The translations under genes were made by a program, and so were the position numbers. This document shows, piece by piece, positions 34,532 to 42,602 of a stretch of 49,670 nucleotides of DNA (the stretch's first letter is position 1; each line of letters begins with the position of its first letter). The stretch spans positions 1 through 49,670 of the forward strand of contig CALFZE010000078.1 in the NCBI GenBank assembly GCA_937952285.1. The letters are read 5' to 3'. The stretch is from UBA2428 sp002343545. GTDB taxonomy: Bacteria; Bdellovibrionota; UBA2428. Under the pieces are notes generated by a model that was given only the letters and a program-made list of their open reading frames with translations, had not been told where the DNA came from and did no database searches.

Positions 34532-35692
34532 CTAAACCAAGTCCCGCAAAACCCGGTTCCGCGCGAGCAACCTTTGCTTGGCCTTGTACTCACGGTGACG
34601 GCTCCGACCGCCGATCGATTCGACGTAGGATTCCTTGTCCAAGATCTGGATCTCGAAGGGGTAGTAGAAGGAACGATTCTCCCGAATCATGATGGGGACC
34701 TTCTTGAGCATGGCCGCGCCGGCTTTCGTCTTGTCGAACTCGGCCTTCATCTCTTGGTAAAGACGGAAGGCCGGCGTCGGCGCCGTGATGAGCTGGCGGC
34801 AGGTGAACTGGATCGCGCGGTACCAGCTCGAAGAGAAAGGGTTGCGCGTGAGCGCGGTGGGCGCGACGAGACCCTCTTCCTCGATCTTGCGCAGGCGCAG
34901 TTCGGCGGCCTGGGGGCTCAGCTCGCCGCGCGCGATCTCGGAACGCATCTGCTCGATGCTTTGCTCGAGGACCTCGAGCGGCAACAAGGAGTTCACGGAA
35001 CGGCCGGGCTGGATATTCGCCACGCTGATCGCGCCCACCTCGAAGAGGATCTGCACGAGGTGGTAGGCGTCGAAACGCGTTTCGGTGACGAAGCGAATCC
35101 CGATCCGGTCGTAGATCTCCTCGGCGATGGCCGTCGGCTTGGAGAGCAGCTTGGTGAGCGTGGAGTCACGGTCTTTGCGGTACTTGCGGAGGTAACGGAT
35201 GATCGTGACCTTGCGGTTGCCGAGCGTGATCTCCCAACGGCGCGGCCCGGCGGGAACGACGAGCTTATTGAAGCGTTCGAAGATCTGGTCGCGCGCGTAT
35301 TGGAAGAATTCGCTCCGCAGATCGTTATCGAGGTGCGAGATGATGTGCATGACCCGCAAGATCGAACAGCTCCAACGACCGAGCGTCGATCCGCGCGTCG
35401 AAGCCTCGAGGAGCAGCTTGACGATCTCGGATTGGGAACCGCGGCTCATGAGCTCGACCGGCATCTCCTCGCCCGGATCGAGCAAGTGCGTTCGGATGAA
35501 GGCGAGGCTCTGGAAGTAGATGCGCCAAACCTCCTCGCGAACGAGGGGGTCTTCGATGTCGTAGCCGTAGGAGAGCAGGAAAAGTTTGGCTTCGGCCTTG
35601 GACTTCAGGTGCAGGCGGGGAAAATCGATCGACGAACGCCCTTCAAGCGCCACGCGCAGTTGGGGCCACTCGAAATGGAGAGCGTCCGTCAT
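34532..35692 (-). CDS. Divergent RelA/SpoT-like nucleotidyltransferase family protein
   Basis: The 386-residue protein shows the order of RelA/SpoT synthetase landmarks. YDRIGIRFV with Asp195 matches the catalytic-Asp strand. NPFSSSWYRAIQ (284-295) matches the NPKPNGYQSIH substrate loop, with Tyr291 at the base-stacking position. FEIQI with Glu347 matches VEIQIRT, and H366 with YK 369-370 matches AAHWKYK. A large helical N-terminal domain (1-145) and an insert (about 230-283) are extra. There is no HD hydrolase domain. I recall a similar uncharacterised myxobacterial/Bdellovibrio family (TIGR04552/TIGR04562, not verified). An alarmone-like product is inference. It lies 12 bases after the acid-tailed gene. 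Confidence 0.72.
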   Translation of the reverse strand: MTDALHFEWPQLRVALEGRSSIDFPRLHLKSKAEAKLFLLSYGYDIEDPLVREEVWRIYFQSLAFIRTHLLDPGEEMPVELMSRGSQSEIVKLLLEASTRGSTLGRWSCSILRVMHIISHLDNDLRSEFFQYARDQIFERFNKLVVPAGPRRWEITLGNRKVTIIRYLRKYRKDRDSTLTKLLSKPTAIAEEIYDRIGIRFVTETRFDAYHLVQILFEVGAISVANIQPGRSVNSLLPLEVLEQSIEQMRSEIARGELSPQAAELRLRKIEEEGLVAPTALTRNPFSSSWYRAIQFTCRQLITAPTPAFRLYQEMKAEFDKTKAGAAMLKKVPIMIRENRSFYYPFEIQILDKESYVESIGGRSRHREYKAKQRLLARNRVLRDLV

Positions 35693-35704
35693 GATCGACG
35701 CTGA

Positions 35705-36259
35705 TTACCAGCGATCTTCCTCGTCGTCGTCGCCGCCTTCGAATTCTTCGAAGGATTGACGCTTCGAGGGAGCCCAGTCTTCTTCTTCGTCTTCGTCGGT
35801 CCACTCGTCCGAGTCGTCGAAGTTGGCGCGGGCGCCACCTTCGTCGCCGCGACCTTCGATGCCGGTCGGGTCGTCCTTCCACCAGGGGGGCGGGCCTTCG
35901 TCGCCTTCTTCCTCGTCGATTTCGGCGCCTTCGAGCTCGGCCTCTTCCGACTCTTCTTCGTAGCGAGGCTCTTCGTCCATGCTACGCGGATAGATCGTTT
36001 CGTCTTTCTTCTTGGCGGCCTTCGCGGGAGCCGCTTTAGCCTTCACGGCCACTTCGGGTTCCGGCGCGGCCGCTTTCTTGGCGACGGGCTTCTCGGCAAC
36101 GGCCTTGGCGACGACCTTCTCGGCCGCCTTCTTCGCCGGTGCCGCCGGCTTCTTAGGCGCACCCTTGTCCTTCACGGCCGGCTTCTTGGCCGGGGCCGCG
36201 GGCTTCGCTTTCTTCACGGGTGCCGCAGGTTTCTTCGCAGTCTTCTTTTTGGCCGCCAT
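35705..36259 (-). CDS. Histone-H1-like protein with acidic tail
   Basis: The 184-residue product is bipolar. The first 90 residues are Lys/Ala/Pro repeats (AKKP, PAKK, VAKK) like histone H1 C-termini and bacterial Hc1/AlgP-type tails. The last 95 are rich in Glu and Asp, with WW at about 124-125 and SxRQSFEEFEGGDDD near the end. The N-terminal half should bind nucleic acid without sequence preference; the acidic half could modulate this or contact a partner. There is no folded domain. It heads an operon with the RelA/SpoT-like gene and is divergent from the pseudouridine synthase gene, 25 bases apart. Confidence 0.82.
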   Translation of the reverse strand: MAAKKKTAKKPAAPVKKAKPAAPAKKPAVKDKGAPKKPAAPAKKAAEKVVAKAVAEKPVAKKAAAPEPEVAVKAKAAPAKAAKKKDETIYPRSMDEEPRYEEESEEAELEGAEIDEEEGDEGPPPWWKDDPTGIEGRGDEGGARANFDDSDEWTDEDEEEDWAPSKRQSFEEFEGGDDDEEDRW

Positions 36260-36284
36260 ACTTAGTTTGCGATAAAGACAGTTT

Positions 36285-36932
36285 ATGGGGGTGTCAAGCC
36301 GCTTGGAATCCGTCGAAGTTCTATTGGAAACTCCGGACTATCTCGTCCTGAATAAACCCTGTCGGAAGCACTTTGACGAAGTTTTAACTCAGAGCGTCAA
36401 CAAGGGAGTCTGGGTGCCCGCCCACCGCCTCGACTTCGAAACGAGCGGCTGCCTTCTGTTTTGCCGCCCCGAAAAGCTGGCCTCCTTTCGCGCTTACTTC
36501 CAAAGCCGCCCGCCCGAGCTCGAAAAGCTCTACCTTGCGGGCGCTTCGCGACGGGTGGATGAGCTCGAAAACCGGGAAAGCCTCGAAGCCACCGGCTTCA
36601 TCGGCGGCCGCTACCGTTCCTCGAAGAAAGTACGCTTCGCGACCGAAGCGACGGAATTGAAGGGATACCACGGAGTCCAGGCGGTCTCGCACCGGGTTAG
36701 CCGCGCGCAAGCCGCGCGTCCGGACGCTTGGGAGGGCGAAGTTTATCGCGTGCGCCTCTTCAGCGGCGCCCGCCATCAGATCCGAGCGTGGTTCGCGGCG
36801 CAAGGAGCTCCGCTCGTGGGCGACCCCGTCTACGGCGACGCCGGGGAAAGGCTCGAACTCCACGCGGAGCGACTCGCCTGGATCGATCCGGAGAGCCGCC
36901 GCCCTTACGAAGCGACGGCTCCCGTTCGTTGA
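36285..36932 (+). CDS. RluA-family pseudouridine synthase
   Basis: The 215-residue enzyme isomerises uridine in rRNA or tRNA. The catalytic Asp50 lies in HRLDFETSG, and the RluA-type GARHQIRAWFAAQGAPLVGDPVYG follows (about 160-183). The N-terminus starts directly at the catalytic domain (DYLVLNKP), with no S4 RNA-binding domain, so it is close to the short RluA/TruC kind. The target cannot be told. The GTG at 36294 is a possible alternative start. It faces clpB tail to tail with four bases between. Confidence 0.9.
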   Translation: MGVSSRLESVEVLLETPDYLVLNKPCRKHFDEVLTQSVNKGVWVPAHRLDFETSGCLLFCRPEKLASFRAYFQSRPPELEKLYLAGASRRVDELENRESLEATGFIGGRYRSSKKVRFATEATELKGYHGVQAVSHRVSRAQAARPDAWEGEVYRVRLFSGARHQIRAWFAAQGAPLVGDPVYGDAGERLELHAERLAWIDPESRRPYEATAPVR

Positions 36933-36936
36933 AGAC

Positions 36937-39540
36937 TTAGGCGCGCGCACCGGCGGAGAAGCTGAGCTCCTTGCGGCCGCCGCCGCCCACGCTGAGATCG
37001 GCGCGGATCGCGTCGCCGTCGCGGAAATCACCGGCCAAGAGCCGCTTCGAGAGCGGAACCTGGACTTCCTTGTAGACGACCCGCTTGAGCGGCCGCGCCC
37101 CGAAGAGCGGATCGTAACCGACGTCGGCGAGCCAATCCTTGGCGGCGTCGGTGAGCTCGATCGAGAGCTTGCGGTCGGCGAGCACCTTCGAGAGGTTGCG
37201 CACTTGGATGTCCACGATCTCGCGGATGAGCTTGCGATCGAGGCTCTTGAACACGACGATCTCGTCGATGCGGTTCAGGAACTCCGGACGCATCTGCTGC
37301 TTGAGGATCTCCAGGACGCCCGCCTGGATCTGCTCGCGGCTCCGGTCCACGTTCTCCAGGATGAAGTGCGAACCGAGGTTAGACGTCATGATGAGAACCG
37401 TGTTGCGGAAGTCCACCACCTGCCCCTGACCGTCGGTCAAACGACCGTCGTCCAGGACCTGCAGCAGGACGTTCAGCACGTCCGGGTGCGCCTTCTCGAT
37501 CTCGTCCATGAGGATCACGCTGTAGGGCCGGCGACGAACGGCTTCGGTCAATTGACCGCCTTCGTCGTAGCCCACGTATCCCGGCGGCGCCCCGATGAGA
37601 CGCGAAACGGAGTGCTTCTCCATGTACTCGCTCATGTCGATGCGAACCATGGCCTGTTCGTCGTCGAAGAGGAACTCGGCCAGGGCCTTGCTCGTCTCCG
37701 TCTTCCCGACGCCCGTGGGGCCGAGGAAGAGGAAGGATCCGATTGGCTTGGACGGGTCCTTGAGTCCGCTGCGCGCGAGCCGAACGGCGTCGGCCACGGC
37801 ACGCAAGGCGTCGTCTTGACCGCGCACGCGCTTGCCGAGCGAGCCTTCGAGCTGCAAGAGCTTCTCGTTCTCGCCTTTAAGCAAGCGGTCGAGCGGGATG
37901 CCCGTCCAGCGCGCGATGATGCCGGCGATGTCTTCGGCTTCGACCTCTTCCTTGAGCATGCGGGGCTCGGTGCCGTTCGCCTTGAGCGCCTTCTGCGCTT
38001 GCTCAATATCCTTTTTGAGTTGCGGGATGCGTCCGTAACGAAGCTCGGCCGCCTTGGCGAGGTCACCCACGCGTTCGGCCCTTTCGAGCTCCTGGCCGAG
38101 GCCCTCGGACTCCGCCTTCAGCTTGCGGATGGCCACGATCTGGTCTTTCTCGCGGCTCCACTGGGCCTTGAGCTTGTCGACGACGGACTTTTGCTCCGCG
38201 ACGGATTTCTCGATGTCGGCCAAGCGCGCCCGACTCGCGGGATCGCTCTCCTTCTTAAGCGCCTCGCGCTCGATTTCCATCTGCGTGACGGCGCGGACCT
38301 TCTCGTCGATCTCGGCCGGCATCGAATCGATCTCGATGCGCAGCTTGGCCGCGGCTTCGTCCATCAAGTCGATGGCCTTGTCGGGCAAGAATCGGTTCGA
38401 GATGTAGCGGTGCGAGAGCGTCGCGGCCGCGATGATGGCCTGGTCCTGGATCCGCACGCCGTGGTGGACTTCGTACTTTTCCTTGAGGCCGCGCAGGATC
38501 GAGATCGTCTCCTCGACGCTCGGTTCGCCCACGAAGACCTGCTGGAAACGACGCTCGAGCGCCGAGTCCTTCTCGATGTACTTGCGGAACTCGTCGAGGG
38601 TCGTCGCGCCGACGCAGCGAAGCTCACCGCGCGCGAGCGCGGGCTTCAGCAGGTTCGAAGCGTCCATCGCGCCGTCGGATTTGCCCGCTCCCACGAGCGT
38701 GTGAAGCTCGTCGATGAAGAGGATGATTTCGCCCGCGGTGTCTTGGACTTCCTTGAGGAAAGCCTTCAGCCGCTCTTCGAACTCGCCGCGAAACTTCGCG
38801 CCGGCGACCATCGCGCCCAGGTCGAGCGAGCGGATCGTCTTGTCCTTAAGGCCTTCGGGAACGTCGCCCTTCACGATGCGCTGGGCGAGGCCTTCGGCCA
38901 CGGCCGTCTTACCGACGCCGGGCTCACCGATGAGCACGGGATTGTTCTTGGTTCGGCGCGAAAGCACTTGGATCACGCGACGGATTTCCTCGTCCCGTCC
39001 GATGACGGGATCGAGCTTGCCGGCGCGCGCGAGCGCCGTGAGATCCTTCGAGTACTTTTCGAGGGCTTGGTAGTTGGATTCCGCGCCGGGGTCGTTTGCC
39101 TTCTTGTTGCCGCGAGCCTTGCGGAACTCGGGCGCGAGCTGCTCCGGGCGCAATCCGGCTTCGCGAAGCTGCGTGGCCAGACTGCCGCCGGCTTCGAGAA
39201 TCGCGAGGAAAAGATGCTCGACGGTCACGACTGTATCGCCGAAGGAACGGGATTGGCTTTCGGCGGCATCGAGGACCCGCTGCAGCTCGCCCGAAACGCC
39301 GCGGCCCCCGGGCTGGCCTTGAACGGCGGGCAACGCCTTGAGCACCCTTTCGGCGGCCGATTCGGCGGAGTTCTTGAGTTTGAGTTTTTCGAGGACGCTC
39401 CGGACGGTCCCCGACTCTTCCTGCAACAAAGCCCGGAACAAGTGCACTGGCTCGATAACCGGGTTCGAGCGAGCTTCGGCTTCTTTTTGCGCCGCCGCCA
39501 AGGCTTGTTGGGAGAGGTGAGTGAAACGATCAATGTTCAT
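36937..39540 (-). CDS. clpB: ATP-dependent disaggregase ClpB
   Basis: ClpB dissolves protein aggregates with DnaK. The product has 867 residues: an N-terminal domain (MNIDRFTHLSQQAL), the first AAA+ with GEPGVGKT (about 200), the long coiled middle domain (about 400-520) and the second AAA+ with GPTGVGKT (about 600), followed by the C-terminal D2-small part. All Walker motifs and arginine fingers look intact. I chose the ATG at 39540, the family start. No normal ribosome site is seen; a palindrome abuts the start codon. CIRCE is absent. Confidence 0.97.
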   Translation of the reverse strand: MNIDRFTHLSQQALAAAQKEAEARSNPVIEPVHLFRALLQEESGTVRSVLEKLKLKNSAESAAERVLKALPAVQGQPGGRGVSGELQRVLDAAESQSRSFGDTVVTVEHLFLAILEAGGSLATQLREAGLRPEQLAPEFRKARGNKKANDPGAESNYQALEKYSKDLTALARAGKLDPVIGRDEEIRRVIQVLSRRTKNNPVLIGEPGVGKTAVAEGLAQRIVKGDVPEGLKDKTIRSLDLGAMVAGAKFRGEFEERLKAFLKEVQDTAGEIILFIDELHTLVGAGKSDGAMDASNLLKPALARGELRCVGATTLDEFRKYIEKDSALERRFQQVFVGEPSVEETISILRGLKEKYEVHHGVRIQDQAIIAAATLSHRYISNRFLPDKAIDLMDEAAAKLRIEIDSMPAEIDEKVRAVTQMEIEREALKKESDPASRARLADIEKSVAEQKSVVDKLKAQWSREKDQIVAIRKLKAESEGLGQELERAERVGDLAKAAELRYGRIPQLKKDIEQAQKALKANGTEPRMLKEEVEAEDIAGIIARWTGIPLDRLLKGENEKLLQLEGSLGKRVRGQDDALRAVADAVRLARSGLKDPSKPIGSFLFLGPTGVGKTETSKALAEFLFDDEQAMVRIDMSEYMEKHSVSRLIGAPPGYVGYDEGGQLTEAVRRRPYSVILMDEIEKAHPDVLNVLLQVLDDGRLTDGQGQVVDFRNTVLIMTSNLGSHFILENVDRSREQIQAGVLEILKQQMRPEFLNRIDEIVVFKSLDRKLIREIVDIQVRNLSKVLADRKLSIELTDAAKDWLADVGYDPLFGARPLKRVVYKEVQVPLSKRLLAGDFRDGDAIRADLSVGGGGRKELSFSAGARA

Positions 39541-39557
39541 GAATCCAATTTGGATTC
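39541..39557 (-). promoter_or_regulatory. Palindrome abutting the clpB start codon
   Basis: GAATCCAATTTGGATTC is a perfect inverted repeat of two 8-base arms around one T, directly next to the clpB ATG. In RNA the arms can form a short hairpin that encloses the only GGA near the start. It could be a repressor operator or a thermosensor-like element. The sequence is seen; both readings are inference. Confidence 0.45.
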
Positions 39558-39629
39558 GCAATTTTCGAAGGCAAGCGCCCAGCTTGGGGTAAAACCCTAA
39601 CCCGTCGAAATCAATGAACTAATTTTAAG

Positions 39630-40136
39630 CTATTTTTCGTCGACCGGGACGTCGGCAGCCTCGAGCAACGCGTCATTCTCGTTCTCGGGAATGAAGACTT
39701 TGGCGGCTTCCGCTTCGGCGATGATGTCCCCGTCCTGAGCGACCTGTTCACGCAAAGCCTTGGCCTTCTCGACGTTGCCCAGCTGGTCGTAGGCACGGAT
39801 GGCGTAGCGGACCTTGCCGAGCGACTCCGCACGAAGCGCGCAACGCTCGAGCGCCGCCGTGATGGAATCCGCATCGCCCAGCAAACGCGCGGTCTTCAAC
39901 AGCAGGAAGGTGTCGCCGTCCTCGAGGGCCTTCTCGCGAAGCTTCGCGATCGAGTCCCGATCTCCGGCCTGACCGAAGAAATCCGCGGCGTCCGAGTACC
40001 ATCCGGCCTTGAGGAAATCATTCCCCATGGCTTTCAGTTTATCCGTCGAAACTTTGACGGCGCCGTACAAGATGTCTCGTTTTTCGATCGCGGTCGGAAG
40101 GCTCAAGTTCGTTTCCTCCACGACCGAGAAGAACAT
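39630..40136 (-). CDS. Small helical-repeat protein
   Basis: The 168-residue acidic product has a pattern of paired helices of about 30 residues (about 35-135, with WYSDAADFFGQAGDRDSI and VRYAIRAYDQLGNVEKAKAL) that resembles TPR/SHNi-TPR scaffolds. No signal peptide is present, so it is probably cytoplasmic. The family is not recognised. The ATG at 40136 has no clear ribosome site; a GTG at 40121 is an alternative. It lies upstream of clpB on the same strand and could be co-transcribed with it. Confidence 0.72.
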   Translation of the reverse strand: MFFSVVEETNLSLPTAIEKRDILYGAVKVSTDKLKAMGNDFLKAGWYSDAADFFGQAGDRDSIAKLREKALEDGDTFLLLKTARLLGDADSITAALERCALRAESLGKVRYAIRAYDQLGNVEKAKALREQVAQDGDIIAEAEAAKVFIPENENDALLEAADVPVDEK

Positions 40137-40171
40137 ACACGGTCCAAGATCTCAAGGAGGAGAGACTTAAG

Positions 40172-40378
40172 ATGACTTCGAAGAAGCCCAAACTCAAAGT
40201 GCTTTACCAACGTCTCGGCGACACCTGGTACGCCTTCGCCGACATCGGTGGCGAGATGTTCATCGGCAAAGTTCCCCTTCGCGCGACGGCTTCCGAAGCC
40301 CAAGCCAAAGCGGAAGCCCTCAAGCAAGCCGAAGCGGACGCCAGCCGGCGTTCGAAAAACCTCAGCTCAACGGTCTGA
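40172..40378 (+). CDS. Small hypothetical protein
   Basis: The 68-residue product starts basic (SKKPKLKVLYQRLGDTWYAF), has a short hydrophobic/aromatic centre and ends in an Ala/Glu/Lys helix. AAGGAGGAG lies nine bases before the ATG, one of the best ribosome sites in the window, which supports a real gene. The family is unknown. Its stop codon directly abuts the stop of the convergent small basic gene. It is divergent from the helical-repeat gene, 35 bases apart. Confidence 0.72.
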   Translation: MTSKKPKLKVLYQRLGDTWYAFADIGGEMFIGKVPLRATASEAQAKAEALKQAEADASRRSKNLSSTV

Positions 40379-40501
40379 TCAGGAGAACTTACGGCGCTTT
40401 TGGCCGCTAGCGGCGCGACGGCGGCGGACTTGCTTGGCTTTGTGCTTGGCGCGGAGGCGAGCGGTTTTCTTGCGGTTACGGGCAACGGCTTTTTTCGGCA
40501 T
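40379..40501 (-). CDS. Small, very basic protein (40 residues)
   Basis: The product has 40 residues, over half of them Lys or Arg (MPKKAVARNRKKTARLRAKH at the start). It resembles the short basic ribosome-associated proteins in size and charge, but I cannot match a named ribosomal protein. The ATG at 40501 is the natural start; a longer open frame upstream is Pro-rich read-through. The ribosome site is weak. It could bind rRNA or DNA. Confidence 0.6.
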   Translation of the reverse strand: MPKKAVARNRKKTARLRAKHKAKQVRRRRAASGQKRRKFS

Positions 40502-40599
40502 AGGCGGGGGAGCTTCACCGATTTTGGGGCGTCTCGTCAAGTTTCCGTCGCAGGGCTTGGCGGATAGGCCCCTACCCACGGTTCCAAGGAGGACAGACA

Positions 40600-40983
40600 A
40601 TGGAACGAGACATGAACGACAACAGAGAATCCACGACCCGTTGGGAACGTCGTAAACCCCGTTACTCGGCCCACGTGCAAGTCCTGGTCTTTACGAGGGG
40701 TCTCGAGCATTTCCTCTCCGAACGCACCGCGAACATCTCGGAAGGCGGCCTCTTTATTTGCACCGAACAGAACCTCGAGATCGGCGAACGGGTCCATATC
40801 CGGGTCATCCTGTCGGACAAGGACTCCTACTTTGACGTGAAAACGCGAGTCGCCTGGGCCTGCGACGGTTCCGGAAGCCACCCCAAGGGGCTCGGCCTCG
40901 AATTCATCGACCTGAACGCTCCCCAACGCTCGGTCATCGAGAAAGTCCTTCGGCACTACGTGAATGTCCAGGATAAGGGATAA
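40600..40983 (+). CDS. PilZ domain protein
   Basis: The 127-residue protein is a single PilZ domain, the cyclic-di-GMP receptor fold. The RxxxR motif is R17-R21 (ERRKPR), and the second motif NISEGG (45-50) fits the D/NxSxxG pattern, so ligand binding is plausible. AAGGAGG is nine bases before the ATG. Its end overlaps the start of the YihY-type gene by 20 bases, so the two are coupled. Its partner is unknown; the membrane neighbour is a candidate by position. Confidence 0.92.
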   Translation: MERDMNDNRESTTRWERRKPRYSAHVQVLVFTRGLEHFLSERTANISEGGLFICTEQNLEIGERVHIRVILSDKDSYFDVKTRVAWACDGSGSHPKGLGLEFIDLNAPQRSVIEKVLRHYVNVQDKG

Positions 40984-41806
40984 CGTCCGCTTCCATGCCG
41001 GCCGCTTCGTCCGGCTCGAGTTGCCGGTGCGGTCGGCCGCGCTCGCCTACCACTCGATCCTCTCGATCATCCCCACCTTTGGGCTTGCGGTCTGGTACCT
41101 AAACCGGCTCGGAGTGACCCGCGAATGGCGGCGGCACATCGAGAACTTCATCCTCTCCCATCTCAACATCGCCGACAGCGACGCCTTCGTCGCCACCTTC
41201 CGCCGCCTCACGAACTCGGTGGGCGCGAAGACGTGGGGCTGGCTTCCGTTTTTGTTGCTCCTCTACACGACCTTCAACCTCGTCCGCCGCAGCGGCGACA
41301 GTCTCGACCTCGTCATCGATTCGAGCGTCGAAGAACCGCGCTTTCGACCGCGCTACCTCGGCCTCTTCGCGCGACGCCTGCTCGTGATGACGCTCCTCCC
41401 GCTCGTCCTCTCCTTTTCGCTCTTCGTCTCGATCTGGTTGCACCGGGAATCGTGGTTCCGCGAGCTCTTCGCGATCGAAGGTTCGACGACTTTCCTTTCG
41501 ACGCCGGCGGCCTGGGTCGTGACGATCGTGGGCGTGTACGTCTTCTACCAATTCATGCCGGCGCGGCCGGTGCCCATGCACGTCGCCATGCGGGCCGCGT
41601 TCTTGACCGGCCCCGCGCTCGAGATCGCGAAGGGCATCATGACGGACTTCTCGCGCAAAGCGCTCGCGGTGCAGAAACTCTACGGCGCGCTCGCCTCGAT
41701 CCCGCTGCTCATCCTCTGGGCCCAAGTCGCGTGGATGATCCTGCTGGGCGGAGCCTTCCTGCTGCGCCCCAAGACGCCCAATCTCGAAACGAAAAGCTAC
41801 CTTTAG
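40964..41806 (+). CDS. YihY/BrkB-family membrane protein
   Basis: The 280-residue protein has about six membrane segments and the YihY/UPF0761 pattern (an N-terminal ALAYHSILSIIPTFGLAVW, a later VYVFYQFMPARPVP and a C-terminal KLYGALASIPLLILWAQVAWMILLGGAF). The family was once misnamed RNase BN; its function is unclear. The start overlaps the PilZ gene by 20 bases. Its stop overlaps the stop of the convergent barrel gene. Confidence 0.92.
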   Translation: MSRIRDNVRFHAGRFVRLELPVRSAALAYHSILSIIPTFGLAVWYLNRLGVTREWRRHIENFILSHLNIADSDAFVATFRRLTNSVGAKTWGWLPFLLLLYTTFNLVRRSGDSLDLVIDSSVEEPRFRPRYLGLFARRLLVMTLLPLVLSFSLFVSIWLHRESWFRELFAIEGSTTFLSTPAAWVVTIVGVYVFYQFMPARPVPMHVAMRAAFLTGPALEIAKGIMTDFSRKALAVQKLYGALASIPLLILWAQVAWMILLGGAFLLRPKTPNLETKSYL

Positions 41807-42396
41807 AGGTTCAGACGGAGGCCGGTGCGCCAGTAGTAGCCCGAGGTCTCGGCCCCGAGTAGGTACGCACCCGAAGAGAACGAGAGCGGATAGACGAAGC
41901 GGTACCCGCCCTCGACGACGAAGTCGATCGGCAAGGACTTGCTCGCGAAGCGGGCCCGAAGCCGCAGGCCGCCGAGCGCGGTGAGGCCGGAATTCGAGTA
42001 GGTACCGTCGGCCGTGGTGCCCGATAGAGTCATGCGGCTGCTCACGAGGGAGCCACCGCCCGCGAAGGGCTCCACCGCGACGTCGCCGCCGAAGGCGAGC
42101 GCGCCCATCAGGTAGAGCGCGTCCTGGAAATACGTGTTGGCCATGTCGGACTTCGTGATGGTCTTCGAATTCGACCAGTAACGAACGCCGACGAGCCAAG
42201 GACCTCCGTTCACGCCGACTTCGACGGCGTAACCGAAGACCATGCCCAGATCGAGCGCACCGAAATCCGTCGTGCCGTTGGAGAGACGGTAGTTCTGTTG
42301 GCCGACGCCGCCTTCAACGTAGAGACGCGCGTGCGCCGGGGCGTTCCACCCCAACACGAAGAGCGTCCACACGAAGGCGAGTCGGGCTAAGCACAT
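41803..42396 (-). CDS. Outer-membrane beta-barrel protein
   Basis: The 197-residue product has a signal peptide (cleavage near AHA) and then regular Gly/aromatic beta strands ending in WRTGLRLNL, a typical barrel ending. AAGGACGG precedes the ATG. It resembles other 8-strand barrels of unknown role. It overlaps the YihY-type gene tail to tail by three bases. Confidence 0.82.
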   Translation of the reverse strand: MCLARLAFVWTLFVLGWNAPAHARLYVEGGVGQQNYRLSNGTTDFGALDLGMVFGYAVEVGVNGGPWLVGVRYWSNSKTITKSDMANTYFQDALYLMGALAFGGDVAVEPFAGGGSLVSSRMTLSGTTADGTYSNSGLTALGGLRLRARFASKSLPIDFVVEGGYRFVYPLSFSSGAYLLGAETSGYYWRTGLRLNL

Positions 42397-42500
42397 CCGT
42401 CCTTAGTATCGAAGCAGTCGCCGCTCCGGGCTAGCCCTTTAAGGGGGAGACCGTGTGGCGAAGTGCCGACAAATTTGACGGCCCCGGAGCGCAAAGCGGC

Positions 42501-42514
42501 CCGTGAATTCACGG
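42501..42514. promoter_or_regulatory. 14-bp palindrome upstream of the metalloprotease gene
   Basis: CCGTGAATTCACGG is a perfect palindrome in the 206-base divergent gap between the barrel and matrixin genes. Two shorter ones (GGGCTAGCCC and CCCTTTAAGGG near 42430-42445) lie nearby. The AT-rich stretch after it (42519-42560) may hold the promoter. An operator role is possible but unproven. Confidence 0.35.
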
Positions 42515-42602
42515 ACCCTTAACAATTCAAATGAATTCAGCCACTTAAAACAAAATTCCCCCGGTCTGCCGCTCGCAGGACCCTCCTTGGGGGAAGTTTC
42601 GA

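Noticed and set aside
39541..39629. CIRCE heat-shock element before clpB
   Set aside because: The region lacks TTAGCACTC-N9-GAGTGCTAA; the palindrome present is a different sequence.
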